Assembly (NCBI GenBank): GCA_021777225.1
Contig: JAJYDQ010000005.1
Coordinates: forward strand, 19,430-83,429
Reading direction: 5' to 3'
Length of the DNA stretch: 64,000 nt
Origin: Deltaproteobacteria bacterium
GTDB lineage: Bacteria > Desulfobacterota > Desulfomonilia > Desulfomonilales > Desulfomonilaceae
In this document: piece by piece, positions 9,327-18,042 of the stretch
How positions within the stretch are numbered: the stretch's first letter is position 1
How the letters are laid out: the number at the start of each line of letters is the position of its first letter
The notes under the pieces: generated by a model
Databases searched by the model: none
What the model was told of the DNA's origin: nothing
The model's input: the letters and a program-made list of their open reading frames with translations, nothing else
Translations under genes and position numbers: made by a program

Positions 9327-11045
9327 ATGATCAAGACAAGGCTCAGACCTGAGAATCCCGAGGCTAACCTAAAATCTTACTATGAGGTTTACCGTGGATT
9401 TTCGTGGCCTTTTGTTAACGATCTTTTCCCGAGCTATAGTTCCGGTTCATCAAATATTGTCTCAGAAGCGGTAGACCGTTGGGCCGCAGACCCTAATTCC
9501 TGCGACAGAACAGCGCTTATCTTCGAATATGCCGGAGAAGTTCAGCGTTTGACCTACGCTGACTTGAAAGATCAGTCATCACGCATGGCTAATCTCATCC
9601 TGCAACACGGCATGCGTAGGGGTGACACGCTGTTAATTTGTTCCAAACCCTGTCCGGAAGTCCATATTGCTGTACTTGCCTGCGCAAGAATCGGAGCAAG
9701 GTTCTGCAACCTTGGCGATTGCCTTATCCATGAACAGCTCCATGCGGCGCTAAGCCTTATTTGTCCCAGAGGGGTCCTGATCCACAATGACATGGCTGAC
9801 GTGGCCATGATCGGCGACCTGAATGAGGTGGAAGCCATCTTTATCGCCGGTGAACCCGAAAGTGAGCCCACAGATAACAAGATATATCTGCACAACGTAC
9901 TGCCTGAAATGGATCCGGAATTTAAGAACGTCAACCTTCCCGTAGAGGAGCCTCTATATCAAACTCTTGTTTGGGAGTCCTCCGGAGAGCTTAGGCTGAT
10001 AACTCACGCCCATAGAGACATGATGGGCGCGTTTGTTACCGGGAGGTTCGTCCTTGATCTGAAATCCGACAGCGTTTTATGGACAGATGCGAACCCGGGG
10101 GCTGTAGCAAGTGTTATTTACGGAATTTTTGCTCCTCTACTTTGTGGTTGCGCTACAGTTATTCAGGGCGACGTATTTGCCGCGTCAACCTGGTATTGGA
10201 CACTGGAAAGACTCGGCGTATCCGTGTGGTGCACGGACACCTTTAAGCTCAAAAGATTTAAAGCCGAGGGAGACGATATAGCTAAAGGGTACGATTTTTC
10301 CAATCTTCAACACATGATTGCAATTGGAGAGCCTTTGACAGCCGAACTGTTCCAATGGTCACGGGAAAGATTCAAGAGGCTCCCTCACGAAGTGTGGATG
10401 TCTGATGAAACTGGGATGGTTTGTTTTGCGAATTTCGCTTCAGAACAAATAAAGATAGGCTCTATAGGAAAACCAGTTCCAGGAATTCGCGCCGAAATTC
10501 TCGATGAGCAAGGCCAATCTTTACCTATCCTGACTCTTGGGAGGTTGGCGATAAATTCCGCCTTTCCAAATCTTGCTCTTGAGATGTCGACTAAAAGCCC
10601 TATGAATCGTATGCGATTTGTAGATGACTGGTTCCTGACGGGCGACCTGGCGCTCAAGGATGAAGACGGCTATTTTTACTATTTTGGTCGTGTTGATCAT
10701 CTTGTAAATATTGGTCAATTGTTAACCGGCGCTCCGGAAATCGAAAACGTCCTTTTACGTCATCCTGAGATCAATGACGCAGGTGTTATCTCGAAGAAGT
10801 GTTTTGGGTCTGAGACTTGTTTCAAGGCGTTCTTGAAGTTGAAAAATTCGCATGCTCCTTCGCCGGAGTTGTTAGATGAAATTACAAAATTCGTCAGACA
10901 GCGGTTAAGGGAGGAGATCCCAAATCTAGAGTTAGAATTTATTAATGATTTCCCGGTTGCAAGGTCCCGGAGGCTTTTACGAAGGGTCTTGCAAGCGAGG
11001 GAGCTGGGCCTGCCTGTTGGAGACATCTCAAATCTGAAAGAATAA
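9327..11045 (+). CDS. Degenerate acetyl-CoA synthetase paralogue (probable pseudoenzyme)
   Basis: About 573 residues with the fold order of an AMP-forming acyl-CoA synthetase but eroded motifs. The P-loop position reads WESSGELRLI instead of a TSGSTGKPKG-like sequence; the adenine motif is WMSDETG; the hinge is GRVDHLVNIG; and the C-terminal catalytic Lys is Arg (PVARSRRLLRR, the codon at 10971-10973). N-terminal features (FSWPFVNDLF and the VDRWA segment) resemble Bacillus-type Acs. The frame is long and undisturbed, so the protein is maintained. It probably does not make acyl-AMP normally and may sense ligands or modulate AcsA (inference). The start is uncertain: ATG at 9327 has only a weak ribosome site, and the frame opens at TTG 9276. 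Confidence 0.8.
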   Translation: MIKTRLRPENPEANLKSYYEVYRGFSWPFVNDLFPSYSSGSSNIVSEAVDRWAADPNSCDRTALIFEYAGEVQRLTYADLKDQSSRMANLILQHGMRRGDTLLICSKPCPEVHIAVLACARIGARFCNLGDCLIHEQLHAALSLICPRGVLIHNDMADVAMIGDLNEVEAIFIAGEPESEPTDNKIYLHNVLPEMDPEFKNVNLPVEEPLYQTLVWESSGELRLITHAHRDMMGAFVTGRFVLDLKSDSVLWTDANPGAVASVIYGIFAPLLCGCATVIQGDVFAASTWYWTLERLGVSVWCTDTFKLKRFKAEGDDIAKGYDFSNLQHMIAIGEPLTAELFQWSRERFKRLPHEVWMSDETGMVCFANFASEQIKIGSIGKPVPGIRAEILDEQGQSLPILTLGRLAINSAFPNLALEMSTKSPMNRMRFVDDWFLTGDLALKDEDGYFYYFGRVDHLVNIGQLLTGAPEIENVLLRHPEINDAGVISKKCFGSETCFKAFLKLKNSHAPSPELLDEITKFVRQRLREEIPNLELEFINDFPVARSRRLLRRVLQARELGLPVGDISNLKE

Positions 11046-11128
11046 TTCCCACTCAAAACCCTAAAAACCTAATGTTGGTAATTCTTTATTCCACGTGGTG
11101 GCTCAGTCCTCACTTTGAAGTTGTCGGG

Positions 11129-13786
11129 TTAATAAGACAACTGTCTCAATTTTAATGTGAAGAATCCGCACAAATTGATCCCGATCTGCGGGTAGATCCG
11201 CATTATACCCTGGAACTGGCTATGTCTCAAAACATAAGCTTCTGTTGGCTCCACGGCGATACATGTGGCGTTTGGAGCCTGCCGTGTAAATAGACTCAAT
11301 TCTCCTAAAAATGAGCCCGGTCCAAGCACAACCTTTTCAATCTGCTCAGATGTTCCATAGTCCTTATAAATGGCGATCTTTCCTGTAACCACAAGGTAAA
11401 TCGAAGAATTCTGCTCATTTTCTCTTATCATTATATCGCCGGGTTGAAAGTGTTCGACATTAACGACAGATGAGATCGCCGCGAGTTCTCGAACACCCAT
11501 GCCTTCAAATATTCCGAATTGTTTCAATTGGTTTATTCTCTCGATTACGTCCGGCATTTCAGCCACCTCGTTGTTAAGCCTTTTCAAAGCGTAATCAACA
11601 ACCTGAAGCACATCCTCACTCTCATCATCCCTATGAGATTCTATCGTAGGCATGAAAAGCTTTGTAGGTTGATTTTCAGCAATAACAAACAAAGCCAGAA
11701 TTTTGGTAAGGGTATCGTCAGAATTTGCAAGAAAGGTTAGGATGCGCTCAGGGCTTTCGTTTCTGATCAGAGGGAAGAGCTTACGCCCCCGCTCAATTTT
11801 TTCATGTAAAGGAATGTCTTCTATCAAAGGAATAAGATAAGGAACTGTTTCCTTCTCAATTGAGTTTTCTACCAATTCCACTGCTATAGAAGCCGTTTCG
11901 GATTGCAATGCCTGATACATAAGTCTCATGTCGGCGTGATATACCCAAAGCGCATAAAAAATCAGGCTAAGTGTCTCATCGTTAAGTTCTTCGAGATACT
12001 CTTTGAGCATATCCACGCTTGACGATTTGGGCATGGCGCCAAGCACATGTATTGCGACAAGATTGGAATAGGCAAGGCCGAGTTCCTGACCTAGAAATGG
12101 CACCATTTCGAAGTCCTTTAGACCCGATAGACGAATAACCTCTAGGATCCCCTGTTTGGTGCGGATTGGCGCATTGAGAAGTGACACTTCAAGAAACGGT
12201 AGAATTTCGTCCTTGTATGCCATCAATGCCTCGATAGCGGCCTTTCTGGGCTCTTCGTCCATATCATTGAGGAGTTCTACAAGGCGACCTACCGCTCGTA
12301 CATCACGCGAACATGCGAACGAGAGGGCCGCTTCGGCCCGTGTCGCCGAATTTTCGTCATAAAGCAGACGAAGAGCTGTTTCAGGATCAACATTAGGGGC
12401 AGCTAGATGCAACAAATCAGGATCCAGCTTCGTAGAACGTTCTTCTACTGACAATGGTCCAAATTGAACTGTGGCCGTGCCGCTGTCCATTGCGCGAACT
12501 GATTCAATCTGGTCGAAATCAATTTCCTGTTCTACTATCACCTGTTTGAGTGTTTTTTTGTAATGTTTCCGGAAAACAAGGGTCTCGTATAACCAGTAGA
12601 GGGCCAGGATGAGGGCGATTATGGAAAACTGCTCAGCATTCATGACCGGCTTTAGGATGATCATGATCAGAGAGCCTGTAAGCATTCCAACCTTGAGGAC
12701 TGTTCCTCGGATGAATGTGCGAGCCCAGGACATAAGTTCAGAAGGGATAACGTTGAAAAAAACCTTGTTTATCGGGCCTGCTACGGCCCTTTGTATGAGC
12801 AGGGATGTAAATTGTCCGTAAGCGGCCACGTATATGTTGAAGAACATAGTTAGGGCGCCAAACAACGCTGCGAAGTTGAAGGGTTGTACCAGCGAAGCGT
12901 TTGTGAGTCCCATGGATTGATATATGCGTCCCATGAAAAAGAGCAGCACAAAAGACACCGACGTTGTTAGCCCGCGAAACACGCTAAGAAATGTAATAAG
13001 TGTCTGCTCTGAAGCGAAGGTATGGTTGGCTATTACACTGAACTGGTACGAGAAGATAGGTAACAGGATATTTGGTATCAGACCGGTGATTATAAGGTAT
13101 CTCACAATAGGATATTGCGCTATCAATCCCGGCGCTTCCGTGATTTTTTTGCTTTGCGTCTTTACCGTAGCTGATTTGGGGGTTAACTTTCCAAGAAACA
13201 TTTGGCCGGTAATCATCATGAATACGCCGACTCCGAACGACACAGCGCTGAACAGAATCAGTGTAGGATCCTGGCCGACGAACGCAGTGAAAGGGCCCGT
13301 GCCGAAACTGCCAATCGTACTTGCAAGAACTTGAGCTGCTGTGACGTAAGGAAACAACCTTTTCCCCTGTCTGGCGTCAAACAGATCTCCGGCGACGTTC
13401 CAGAGATACACGAGAAGTATTGAATCCAGCAGGTTTAAGATCTGGTACAGTATCGGATATGCAAGGGTGATGTCAGCCTTCACCATAAAAAAGAGGATCA
13501 GAACCGATACACCACAAAAAATCAGTAGCCATGACAGAATGGTGTGATCAAGGAAAAGACGGTTCAGACGATTTGCCGCTCCGAAGACCACAAAGGTAAG
13601 CAACGCGTTGATCGCCAACATATATGGAATATACTGAGGGCCGTACCTCTTGAGGAATGAGGCGTCCACATAATTTCTAAAAAATGCGAAACCGAGGAAA
13701 ATAACGAAAAATATTCCTGATATCCAAACAAATCTGGTGATTTCGTGAGGATAGATCTTGAGGTATTTTTCAAGGAATTTATTCAT
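11129..13786 (-). CDS. Multipass transporter-like protein fused to HEAT repeats and a cNMP-binding domain
   Basis: An 885-residue inner-membrane protein. Residues ~10-430 hold about 12 hydrophobic segments resembling the NTT/MFS nucleotide-transporter group. Residues ~450-730 are helical HEAT-like repeats (for example SATRAEAALSFACSRDVRAV). Residues ~750-885 form a Crp-like nucleotide-binding domain with GPGSFLGELSLF. In the binding cassette the usual Arg is Asn (APNATC), so the ligand may not be cAMP. Similar fusions are annotated as Tlc-type translocases in other deltaproteobacteria (recollection). It is the third protein with a Crp-like domain within 13 kb and converges on the Acs paralogue. 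The transported substrate is unknown. Confidence 0.75.
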   Translation of the reverse strand: MNKFLEKYLKIYPHEITRFVWISGIFFVIFLGFAFFRNYVDASFLKRYGPQYIPYMLAINALLTFVVFGAANRLNRLFLDHTILSWLLIFCGVSVLILFFMVKADITLAYPILYQILNLLDSILLVYLWNVAGDLFDARQGKRLFPYVTAAQVLASTIGSFGTGPFTAFVGQDPTLILFSAVSFGVGVFMMITGQMFLGKLTPKSATVKTQSKKITEAPGLIAQYPIVRYLIITGLIPNILLPIFSYQFSVIANHTFASEQTLITFLSVFRGLTTSVSFVLLFFMGRIYQSMGLTNASLVQPFNFAALFGALTMFFNIYVAAYGQFTSLLIQRAVAGPINKVFFNVIPSELMSWARTFIRGTVLKVGMLTGSLIMIILKPVMNAEQFSIIALILALYWLYETLVFRKHYKKTLKQVIVEQEIDFDQIESVRAMDSGTATVQFGPLSVEERSTKLDPDLLHLAAPNVDPETALRLLYDENSATRAEAALSFACSRDVRAVGRLVELLNDMDEEPRKAAIEALMAYKDEILPFLEVSLLNAPIRTKQGILEVIRLSGLKDFEMVPFLGQELGLAYSNLVAIHVLGAMPKSSSVDMLKEYLEELNDETLSLIFYALWVYHADMRLMYQALQSETASIAVELVENSIEKETVPYLIPLIEDIPLHEKIERGRKLFPLIRNESPERILTFLANSDDTLTKILALFVIAENQPTKLFMPTIESHRDDESEDVLQVVDYALKRLNNEVAEMPDVIERINQLKQFGIFEGMGVRELAAISSVVNVEHFQPGDIMIRENEQNSSIYLVVTGKIAIYKDYGTSEQIEKVVLGPGSFLGELSLFTRQAPNATCIAVEPTEAYVLRHSQFQGIMRIYPQIGINLCGFFTLKLRQLSY

Positions 13787-13911
13787 ATGCCCACGGTTGC
13801 TCGTCAGAGTTTTTCCAGTCTAGATTTATACAAGAGAGACTTTGTTTGTTATAAGCAAAAAGCCTCAAACAAACAATTATAATGTGTAGGGCTATGGGAC
13901 TGTGGACTTCG

Positions 13912-14940
13912 CTACTTGACCATGTATCCTTCGTTCTCGAGCAGTTTCTTGACTTTTGCTCCAGTTCCTTGCGGAGTCCTTAAAAGATAACCATTTGGAG
14001 AGCGTTTGTCCGTTTTGGGTAGGACTGCGCTCATGATGTCAACTCCAGTGTTCAATTTCCAAATATTTCTGGAAATCGTGCCCGTCCATTTAGCGACCAT
14101 ACTCAGAGGAAGGTCCTTTGACAGCCTTATCCTGCCAAGATTATCAAAGGCGAGTGGTTTGTCCTGGGTTATGTTGACGCAATAGAAGTTTCTGTTCTGG
14201 AGTAAGATCTTAAGAGCAATTAATCTTGGAATCAGCAGGTCCGACGTTGGTGGGGTGATGATGTCCCAGTAAGAAAAGCCTGGAGATTTCGTTAGAATTG
14301 GATTTATTTTATCGGAGCCGTCTAGAAAAGTTGAAATGATGAGCAACCAGTCGTATTTGGGCTCCCTTTTTCGGAGCGTCTGAAAAAACTGAGCCGCAAT
14401 ATAAGTGGAAATTTCAGGGTCACGCCGGTCATCCCATTCACTTGTTGAAACCCACGGGACAATGTTCTTGGTAGAGCCGTCCCTGGATGGTCCAAGCGCC
14501 CACCATCCAATTCCACCAGAACGGGTCTTGTGGTTTGGGTCCAACTCACTCAGGAGAATTGACAGATATACAAGGTCTACCGGCACATCGTTCTTTTTCA
14601 ATGAACCGGTAAGAATAGGCCCATAAGCCACAAAACGATTGAACCATTCAGTTACCGACGCGCGCCTGTCCATCAGGAGGTAATTCAATTGTTCGACAAT
14701 TCGCTCATGAACTCCTGGACGCTCAACCGGGACCCTGCTACCCGCAAAAGAGATCCCGTCTTTGATCAGGTTGGGCGGTAGAACGTAACCACCTCTACCA
14801 GCGCCATGTTCTGTGATCCAGGCATCTGAGTAAACGCCCCCGAACGTCAGCGTAAATAGAGTTACAATAAGCGCGACCAGTAAGAATAGGCTGATGCGAG
14901 GTTTCTCACGCGGTGTAAAAATATTTTCACTCAATTTCAA
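13912..14940 (-). CDS. Membrane-anchored lytic-transglycosylase-like protein, catalytic Glu not conserved
   Basis: A 342-residue protein with an N-terminal membrane anchor (~17-37) and a periplasmic domain resembling the MltD-type soluble-lytic-transglycosylase fold: VDLVYLSILLSELDP (121-135) aligns with the family's LVYLALVESGFNP-like helix, followed by a GGIGWWALGPS segment. The catalytic Glu position appears to be Leu130, with E132 two residues away, so peptidoglycan cleavage is doubtful. The TTG start at 14940 has AAGAAGG five bases upstream. It may bind glycan strands without cutting them. Family call moderate. Confidence 0.6.
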   Translation of the reverse strand: MKLSENIFTPREKPRISLFLLVALIVTLFTLTFGGVYSDAWITEHGAGRGGYVLPPNLIKDGISFAGSRVPVERPGVHERIVEQLNYLLMDRRASVTEWFNRFVAYGPILTGSLKKNDVPVDLVYLSILLSELDPNHKTRSGGIGWWALGPSRDGSTKNIVPWVSTSEWDDRRDPEISTYIAAQFFQTLRKREPKYDWLLIISTFLDGSDKINPILTKSPGFSYWDIITPPTSDLLIPRLIALKILLQNRNFYCVNITQDKPLAFDNLGRIRLSKDLPLSMVAKWTGTISRNIWKLNTGVDIMSAVLPKTDKRSPNGYLLRTPQGTGAKVKKLLENEGYMVK

Positions 14941-15017
14941 AGGAACCTTCTTTTATGTTATCGGCCCCTTTCCCCCTCTTAACAGAGTTACACGACTTTG
15001 GCCATGCTCTGATGAAA

Positions 15018-15293
15018 TTACTTATTGATATTTTCTTTAAGTTCTTTTCCAGCTTTGAAAAATGGCAAACTTTTGTTCTGGACTACAATCTGTTCACCAG
15101 TCTTTGGATTTCTGCCCGTATAACCCATGTATTCCTTAACCACAAATGAGCCGAAACCTCTAATCTCGATTCGATCACCGCGTTCCAGGGCCTCTGACAT
15201 GGTGTTGAAGACCATATCAACGATTTCTTCAGATTTCCTGATGGGGAGGTCCGTATCTTTTGCTAAGGTTTTCACGAGATCAGATTTGTTCAT
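15018..15293 (-). CDS. HU/IHF-family DNA-binding protein
   Basis: A 91-residue nucleoid protein that binds and bends DNA as a dimer. The whole family pattern is present: an N-terminal helical pair (MNKSDLVKTLAKDTDLPIRK), the GDRIEIRGFGSF saddle and the beta-arm GRNPKTGE, followed by the C-terminal helix. The start ATG has GGAG seven bases upstream. Sequence alone does not separate HU from an IHF subunit. No partner subunit gene is adjacent. Confidence 0.93.
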   Translation of the reverse strand: MNKSDLVKTLAKDTDLPIRKSEEIVDMVFNTMSEALERGDRIEIRGFGSFVVKEYMGYTGRNPKTGEQIVVQNKSLPFFKAGKELKENINK

Positions 15294-15724
15294 TGCAATC
15301 TCCTATTCATCGTCACCGACAACGGTTCCTGAACTACTATTTTTAAGCAACTCTAAGTTGAATTACAAAAAATAGCAAATTCGAGGAGTTAAACACAACA
15401 AATTTTTCTTGTCCCTTCTAAATGAAGGTTCTTGACAAAAGCCTTTCCTAAAACAACACTAAGCCAATTTTTCATGGGTAATCCCCAAAACAGGGCCCGT
15501 TAAAGATCAAGGTGGTCATTCCTGACTTCCGGCAGGAGTTTGACCTTAGAAAAAATTGGTCCATTAGTTTTTTGTTAGGGGCCAAAGATAACGATAATTT
15601 TTAGAGTTCTCATCAAAAAAAGTCAAGATAATTTGACCCATATTCTCATATGCTTGAAATACCAAGATAATTTATGGAACGTAATCACAAATGTATAACC
15701 CAATGAAAATATTAAGGAAGACCC
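15294..15724. other. AT-rich divergent intergenic region (HU / EndoQ)
   Basis: About 430 AT-rich bases between the divergent HU-like and EndoQ-like genes. No gene is seen. AAGGAAGA just before 15725 serves as the ribosome site of the EndoQ gene; no promoter stands out on either strand. Confidence 0.4.
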
Positions 15725-17068
15725 ATGACCTATTTTGCTGATCTTCACGTGCATTCAAAATACTCTCGCGCAACATCAAAGGACTGCGATTTGAACGGAT
15801 TGTCGCAATGGGCTGCGCTTAAGGGAATAAGTGTGGTGGCAACCGGTGACTTTACCCACCCTGAATGGCGCAAGGAGTTACATGACAAGTTGGAGCCACG
15901 GGAAGACGGACTTTTTGGACTTAAACCAGAATCAACACCAATACCTTTAATTGATTCATCAGTTTTCTTACCCGGTGACATGCGATTTATCCTCAATGTG
16001 GAGATAAGTTCAATCTACAAGAAAAACGGTAGAGTACGCAAAGCTCACAACCTTATTTTCATGCCTGACATGGAAACTATGGATAATTTCTGCACGCGTC
16101 TCGGCAAAAGGGGGAATCTTAATTCAGATGGTAGACCCATACTGGGCCTTGATTGCAGGGACTTACTTGAAATAGCTCTTGAGACATCGGAGCGATCTTT
16201 TGCCATTCCTGCGCATATCTGGACCCCCTGGTTCTCGGCGCTTGGTTCCAAATCGGGTTTTGACTCCATACAGGAGTGTTTTGAAGACCTCACTGGCCAC
16301 GTCCTTGCCGTGGAAACAGGACTTTCATCGGACCCAGAGATGAATTTCAGGGTGTCAGAACTTGACCGGTTCACGCTGGTATCCAATTCCGACACCCATT
16401 CACCGTCGCGTCTTGGTCGAGAAGTCAACATTTTCTCAGGACAACCTTCGTATCCCTCTATACGCGAATCGTTGCGCATTGGTGGCGCAGGTTCCAGGAA
16501 TACGGAAAATTTCCTTGGCCCAAGACAATCAATAATGGAAGACAGACGGGTCAAGGGTGATGCGCCGGGATTCGTCGGCACAATTGAATTTTTTCCCGAA
16601 GAGGGGAAATATCACATGGACGGGCACCGAAAGTGCGGGATTCGCCTGGACCCCCAAGAGACAGAGACCTTAGCAGGAAAATGCCCGGTCTGTGGTCACG
16701 CTTTAACCGTTGGGGTAATGAACAGGGTGAATCAGCTTGCAGACAGGCCGAATGGCTATACTCCAGCCAAAGCGGGTTACTATTGGAGGATGCTTCCGTT
16801 GATTGAGATTGTGGCTGATTGCCTTGGTTGTGGAGTACAGGCGAAGAAGGCCAAAGAACTTCATTTTCGATTAATTAGGGACCTTGGCCCAGAGTTGGAT
16901 ATATTGTGGTCATTGCCGCTGAACGAAGTTGAAACATACGCGCCTCCAATAGTTGCGGAAGCGCTAAAAAGGGTAAGGGCTGAGCAGGTACGAATTGAAG
17001 CCGGTTATGACGGAGAATACGGTAAGGTTTCCATATTTGAAGATAGTGAACGTAAAAATTTTGGATAG
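15725..17068 (+). CDS. EndoQ-like PHP-domain DNA endonuclease
   Basis: A 447-residue protein of the endonuclease Q family, whose characterised members in Thermococcales and a few bacteria nick 5' of deaminated bases (known). Seen: the PHP metal-binding N-terminus ADLHVHSKYSRAT, then GDFTHPEW, HNLIFMP, IPAHIWTPWFS, and SNSDTHSP with late metal ligands. After residue ~295 there is a zinc-finger region with the CGI and CPVCGH cysteines and a later CLGC pair. ATG at 15725 has AAGGAAGA upstream. A role in repair of uracil or hypoxanthine in DNA is inferred from the family. It stands alone between regulatory gaps. Confidence 0.85.
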   Translation: MTYFADLHVHSKYSRATSKDCDLNGLSQWAALKGISVVATGDFTHPEWRKELHDKLEPREDGLFGLKPESTPIPLIDSSVFLPGDMRFILNVEISSIYKKNGRVRKAHNLIFMPDMETMDNFCTRLGKRGNLNSDGRPILGLDCRDLLEIALETSERSFAIPAHIWTPWFSALGSKSGFDSIQECFEDLTGHVLAVETGLSSDPEMNFRVSELDRFTLVSNSDTHSPSRLGREVNIFSGQPSYPSIRESLRIGGAGSRNTENFLGPRQSIMEDRRVKGDAPGFVGTIEFFPEEGKYHMDGHRKCGIRLDPQETETLAGKCPVCGHALTVGVMNRVNQLADRPNGYTPAKAGYYWRMLPLIEIVADCLGCGVQAKKAKELHFRLIRDLGPELDILWSLPLNEVETYAPPIVAEALKRVRAEQVRIEAGYDGEYGKVSIFEDSERKNFG

Positions 17069-17095
17069 GGATACTTTTGAAAATTGAAAAGTTGC

Positions 17096-17124
17096 TTGAC
17101 ATAAATGTTATATTCAGATATATA
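17096..17124 (+). promoter_or_regulatory. Sigma-70-type promoter for the small membrane peptide/ArsR unit
   Basis: TTGACA at 17096-17101 and TATATA at 17119-17124 are separated by 17 bases. The AT-alternating tract around the -10 could also serve as an ArsR operator, but no clear dyad is defined. Confidence 0.6.
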
Positions 17125-17225
17125 TATAAAAGCGGTAAAGGCGCGTTTTGGGTCCCTATGAGAAGTGGATTTAGGTGACTCGAAATGTCCAAAGATCACA
17201 TAACTCATTCAAAAGGGTTTTAGAA

Positions 17226-17312
17226 ATGGAACTTGCTATCATTATAGCTGTATTTGTCGGTTGGTTTGTTCTTAACCGTTGGCTTCTTCCTAAAATGGGT
17301 GTCTCGACATGA
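17226..17312 (+). CDS. 28-residue single-pass membrane peptide
   Basis: A very short frame starting ATG GAA CTT and ending TGA, encoding one hydrophobic helix (MELAIIIAVFVGWFVLNRW) followed by the short tail LLPKMGVST. AGGG lies about eight bases before the ATG and a sigma-70 promoter about 100 bases upstream. The pattern of one helix followed by an N-R-W/Y..LPK.G.ST tail recalls small proteins found beside ArsR regulators and sulfur-handling genes in other deltaproteobacteria (recollection, not verified). It sits 93 bases upstream of the ArsR gene and is probably cotranscribed with it. Function unknown. Confidence 0.6.
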   Translation: MELAIIIAVFVGWFVLNRWLLPKMGVST

Positions 17313-17405
17313 ATGTCGGCAGGATGTTCCCCCGTGAACAGGGGATCGAACGAAGCGCATGATCCTGATAACTATCGGAAATAGGGCATAGCTAAGGTGT
17401 TTGAT

Positions 17406-17843
17406 ATGGGTTTCGCTAATGAGCAGACAGGACGAGAGGTTTTTGATCCTACGGTTAACGGAGATTTTTCAGGTTCGGGCCAACCTTTTGAAGGCGTCGA
17501 AGAGGACCAGAAGAGTAAGGATGAGATTTTCAACCTGATCAAGAGGATGGAATTTACGAGAGAAGCCGAGATTTTTAAGGCGCTTGGACATCCCATCCGA
17601 TTGAAGATAGTCTATGGTTTGCTTAAAGTTGGTGGGTGCAATGTAAAGAACATGCAGGAATGCCTTGGTCTTCATCAAGCTACAGTTTCTCAGCACCTGA
17701 TTCACTTGAAAACCCGGGGGATAATCCAGTCGTCCCGGCAGGGATTGGAAATGGTTTACACTGTCACCGACAACTGGGCCAAATGTATTGTTGACAACAT
17801 TGAGAAAAGCAACATGTTGGTATCCGACAATTCCATCGATTAA
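17406..17843 (+). CDS. ArsR-family winged-helix regulator
   Basis: A ~145-residue repressor-type regulator. A ~45-residue acidic N-terminal extension precedes the winged helix: KALGHPIRLKIVYGLL, then the recognition-helix segment LHQATVSQHLIHLKTRGII and the wing. Cysteines C78 and C86 flank the helix before the recognition helix, and C127 lies in the last helix. This is not the classic CxC site of ArsR/SmtB nor the Cys pair of BigR/SqrR, where one position here is Tyr. A thiol-based or metal sensor is plausible. ATG at 17406 is chosen because AAGG lies seven to eight bases upstream; GTG at 17397 overlaps that site. Confidence 0.8.
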   Translation: MGFANEQTGREVFDPTVNGDFSGSGQPFEGVEEDQKSKDEIFNLIKRMEFTREAEIFKALGHPIRLKIVYGLLKVGGCNVKNMQECLGLHQATVSQHLIHLKTRGIIQSSRQGLEMVYTVTDNWAKCIVDNIEKSNMLVSDNSID

Positions 17844-17968
17844 AAATGACTTCAGAAACGTTCCAGAATTATCAACGTCTCAACTGCCTATTAGCCTCTA
17901 TCTCTCCCAAAATACTCCGACACTTTAGTGTTATCTTTTAAAATGACAGTTTCTCTTTTTGCAAACAG

Positions 17969-18009
17969 GGAGGATCGTGTTATTATTATTTGTATAGTAT
18001 GCTTCCTCC
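17969..18009. promoter_or_regulatory. Inverted repeat upstream of nikR (possible operator)
   Basis: GGAGGA at 17969-17974 and TCCTCC at 18004-18009 bracket an AT-rich segment with a TATAGT -10-like element. Spaced half-sites are typical for NikR, but the sequence does not match the E. coli GTATGA half-site, so the assignment is weak. Confidence 0.25.
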
Positions 18010-18042
18010 AAATAGACTCTATCAAAGAAAAGGGAATTATTA

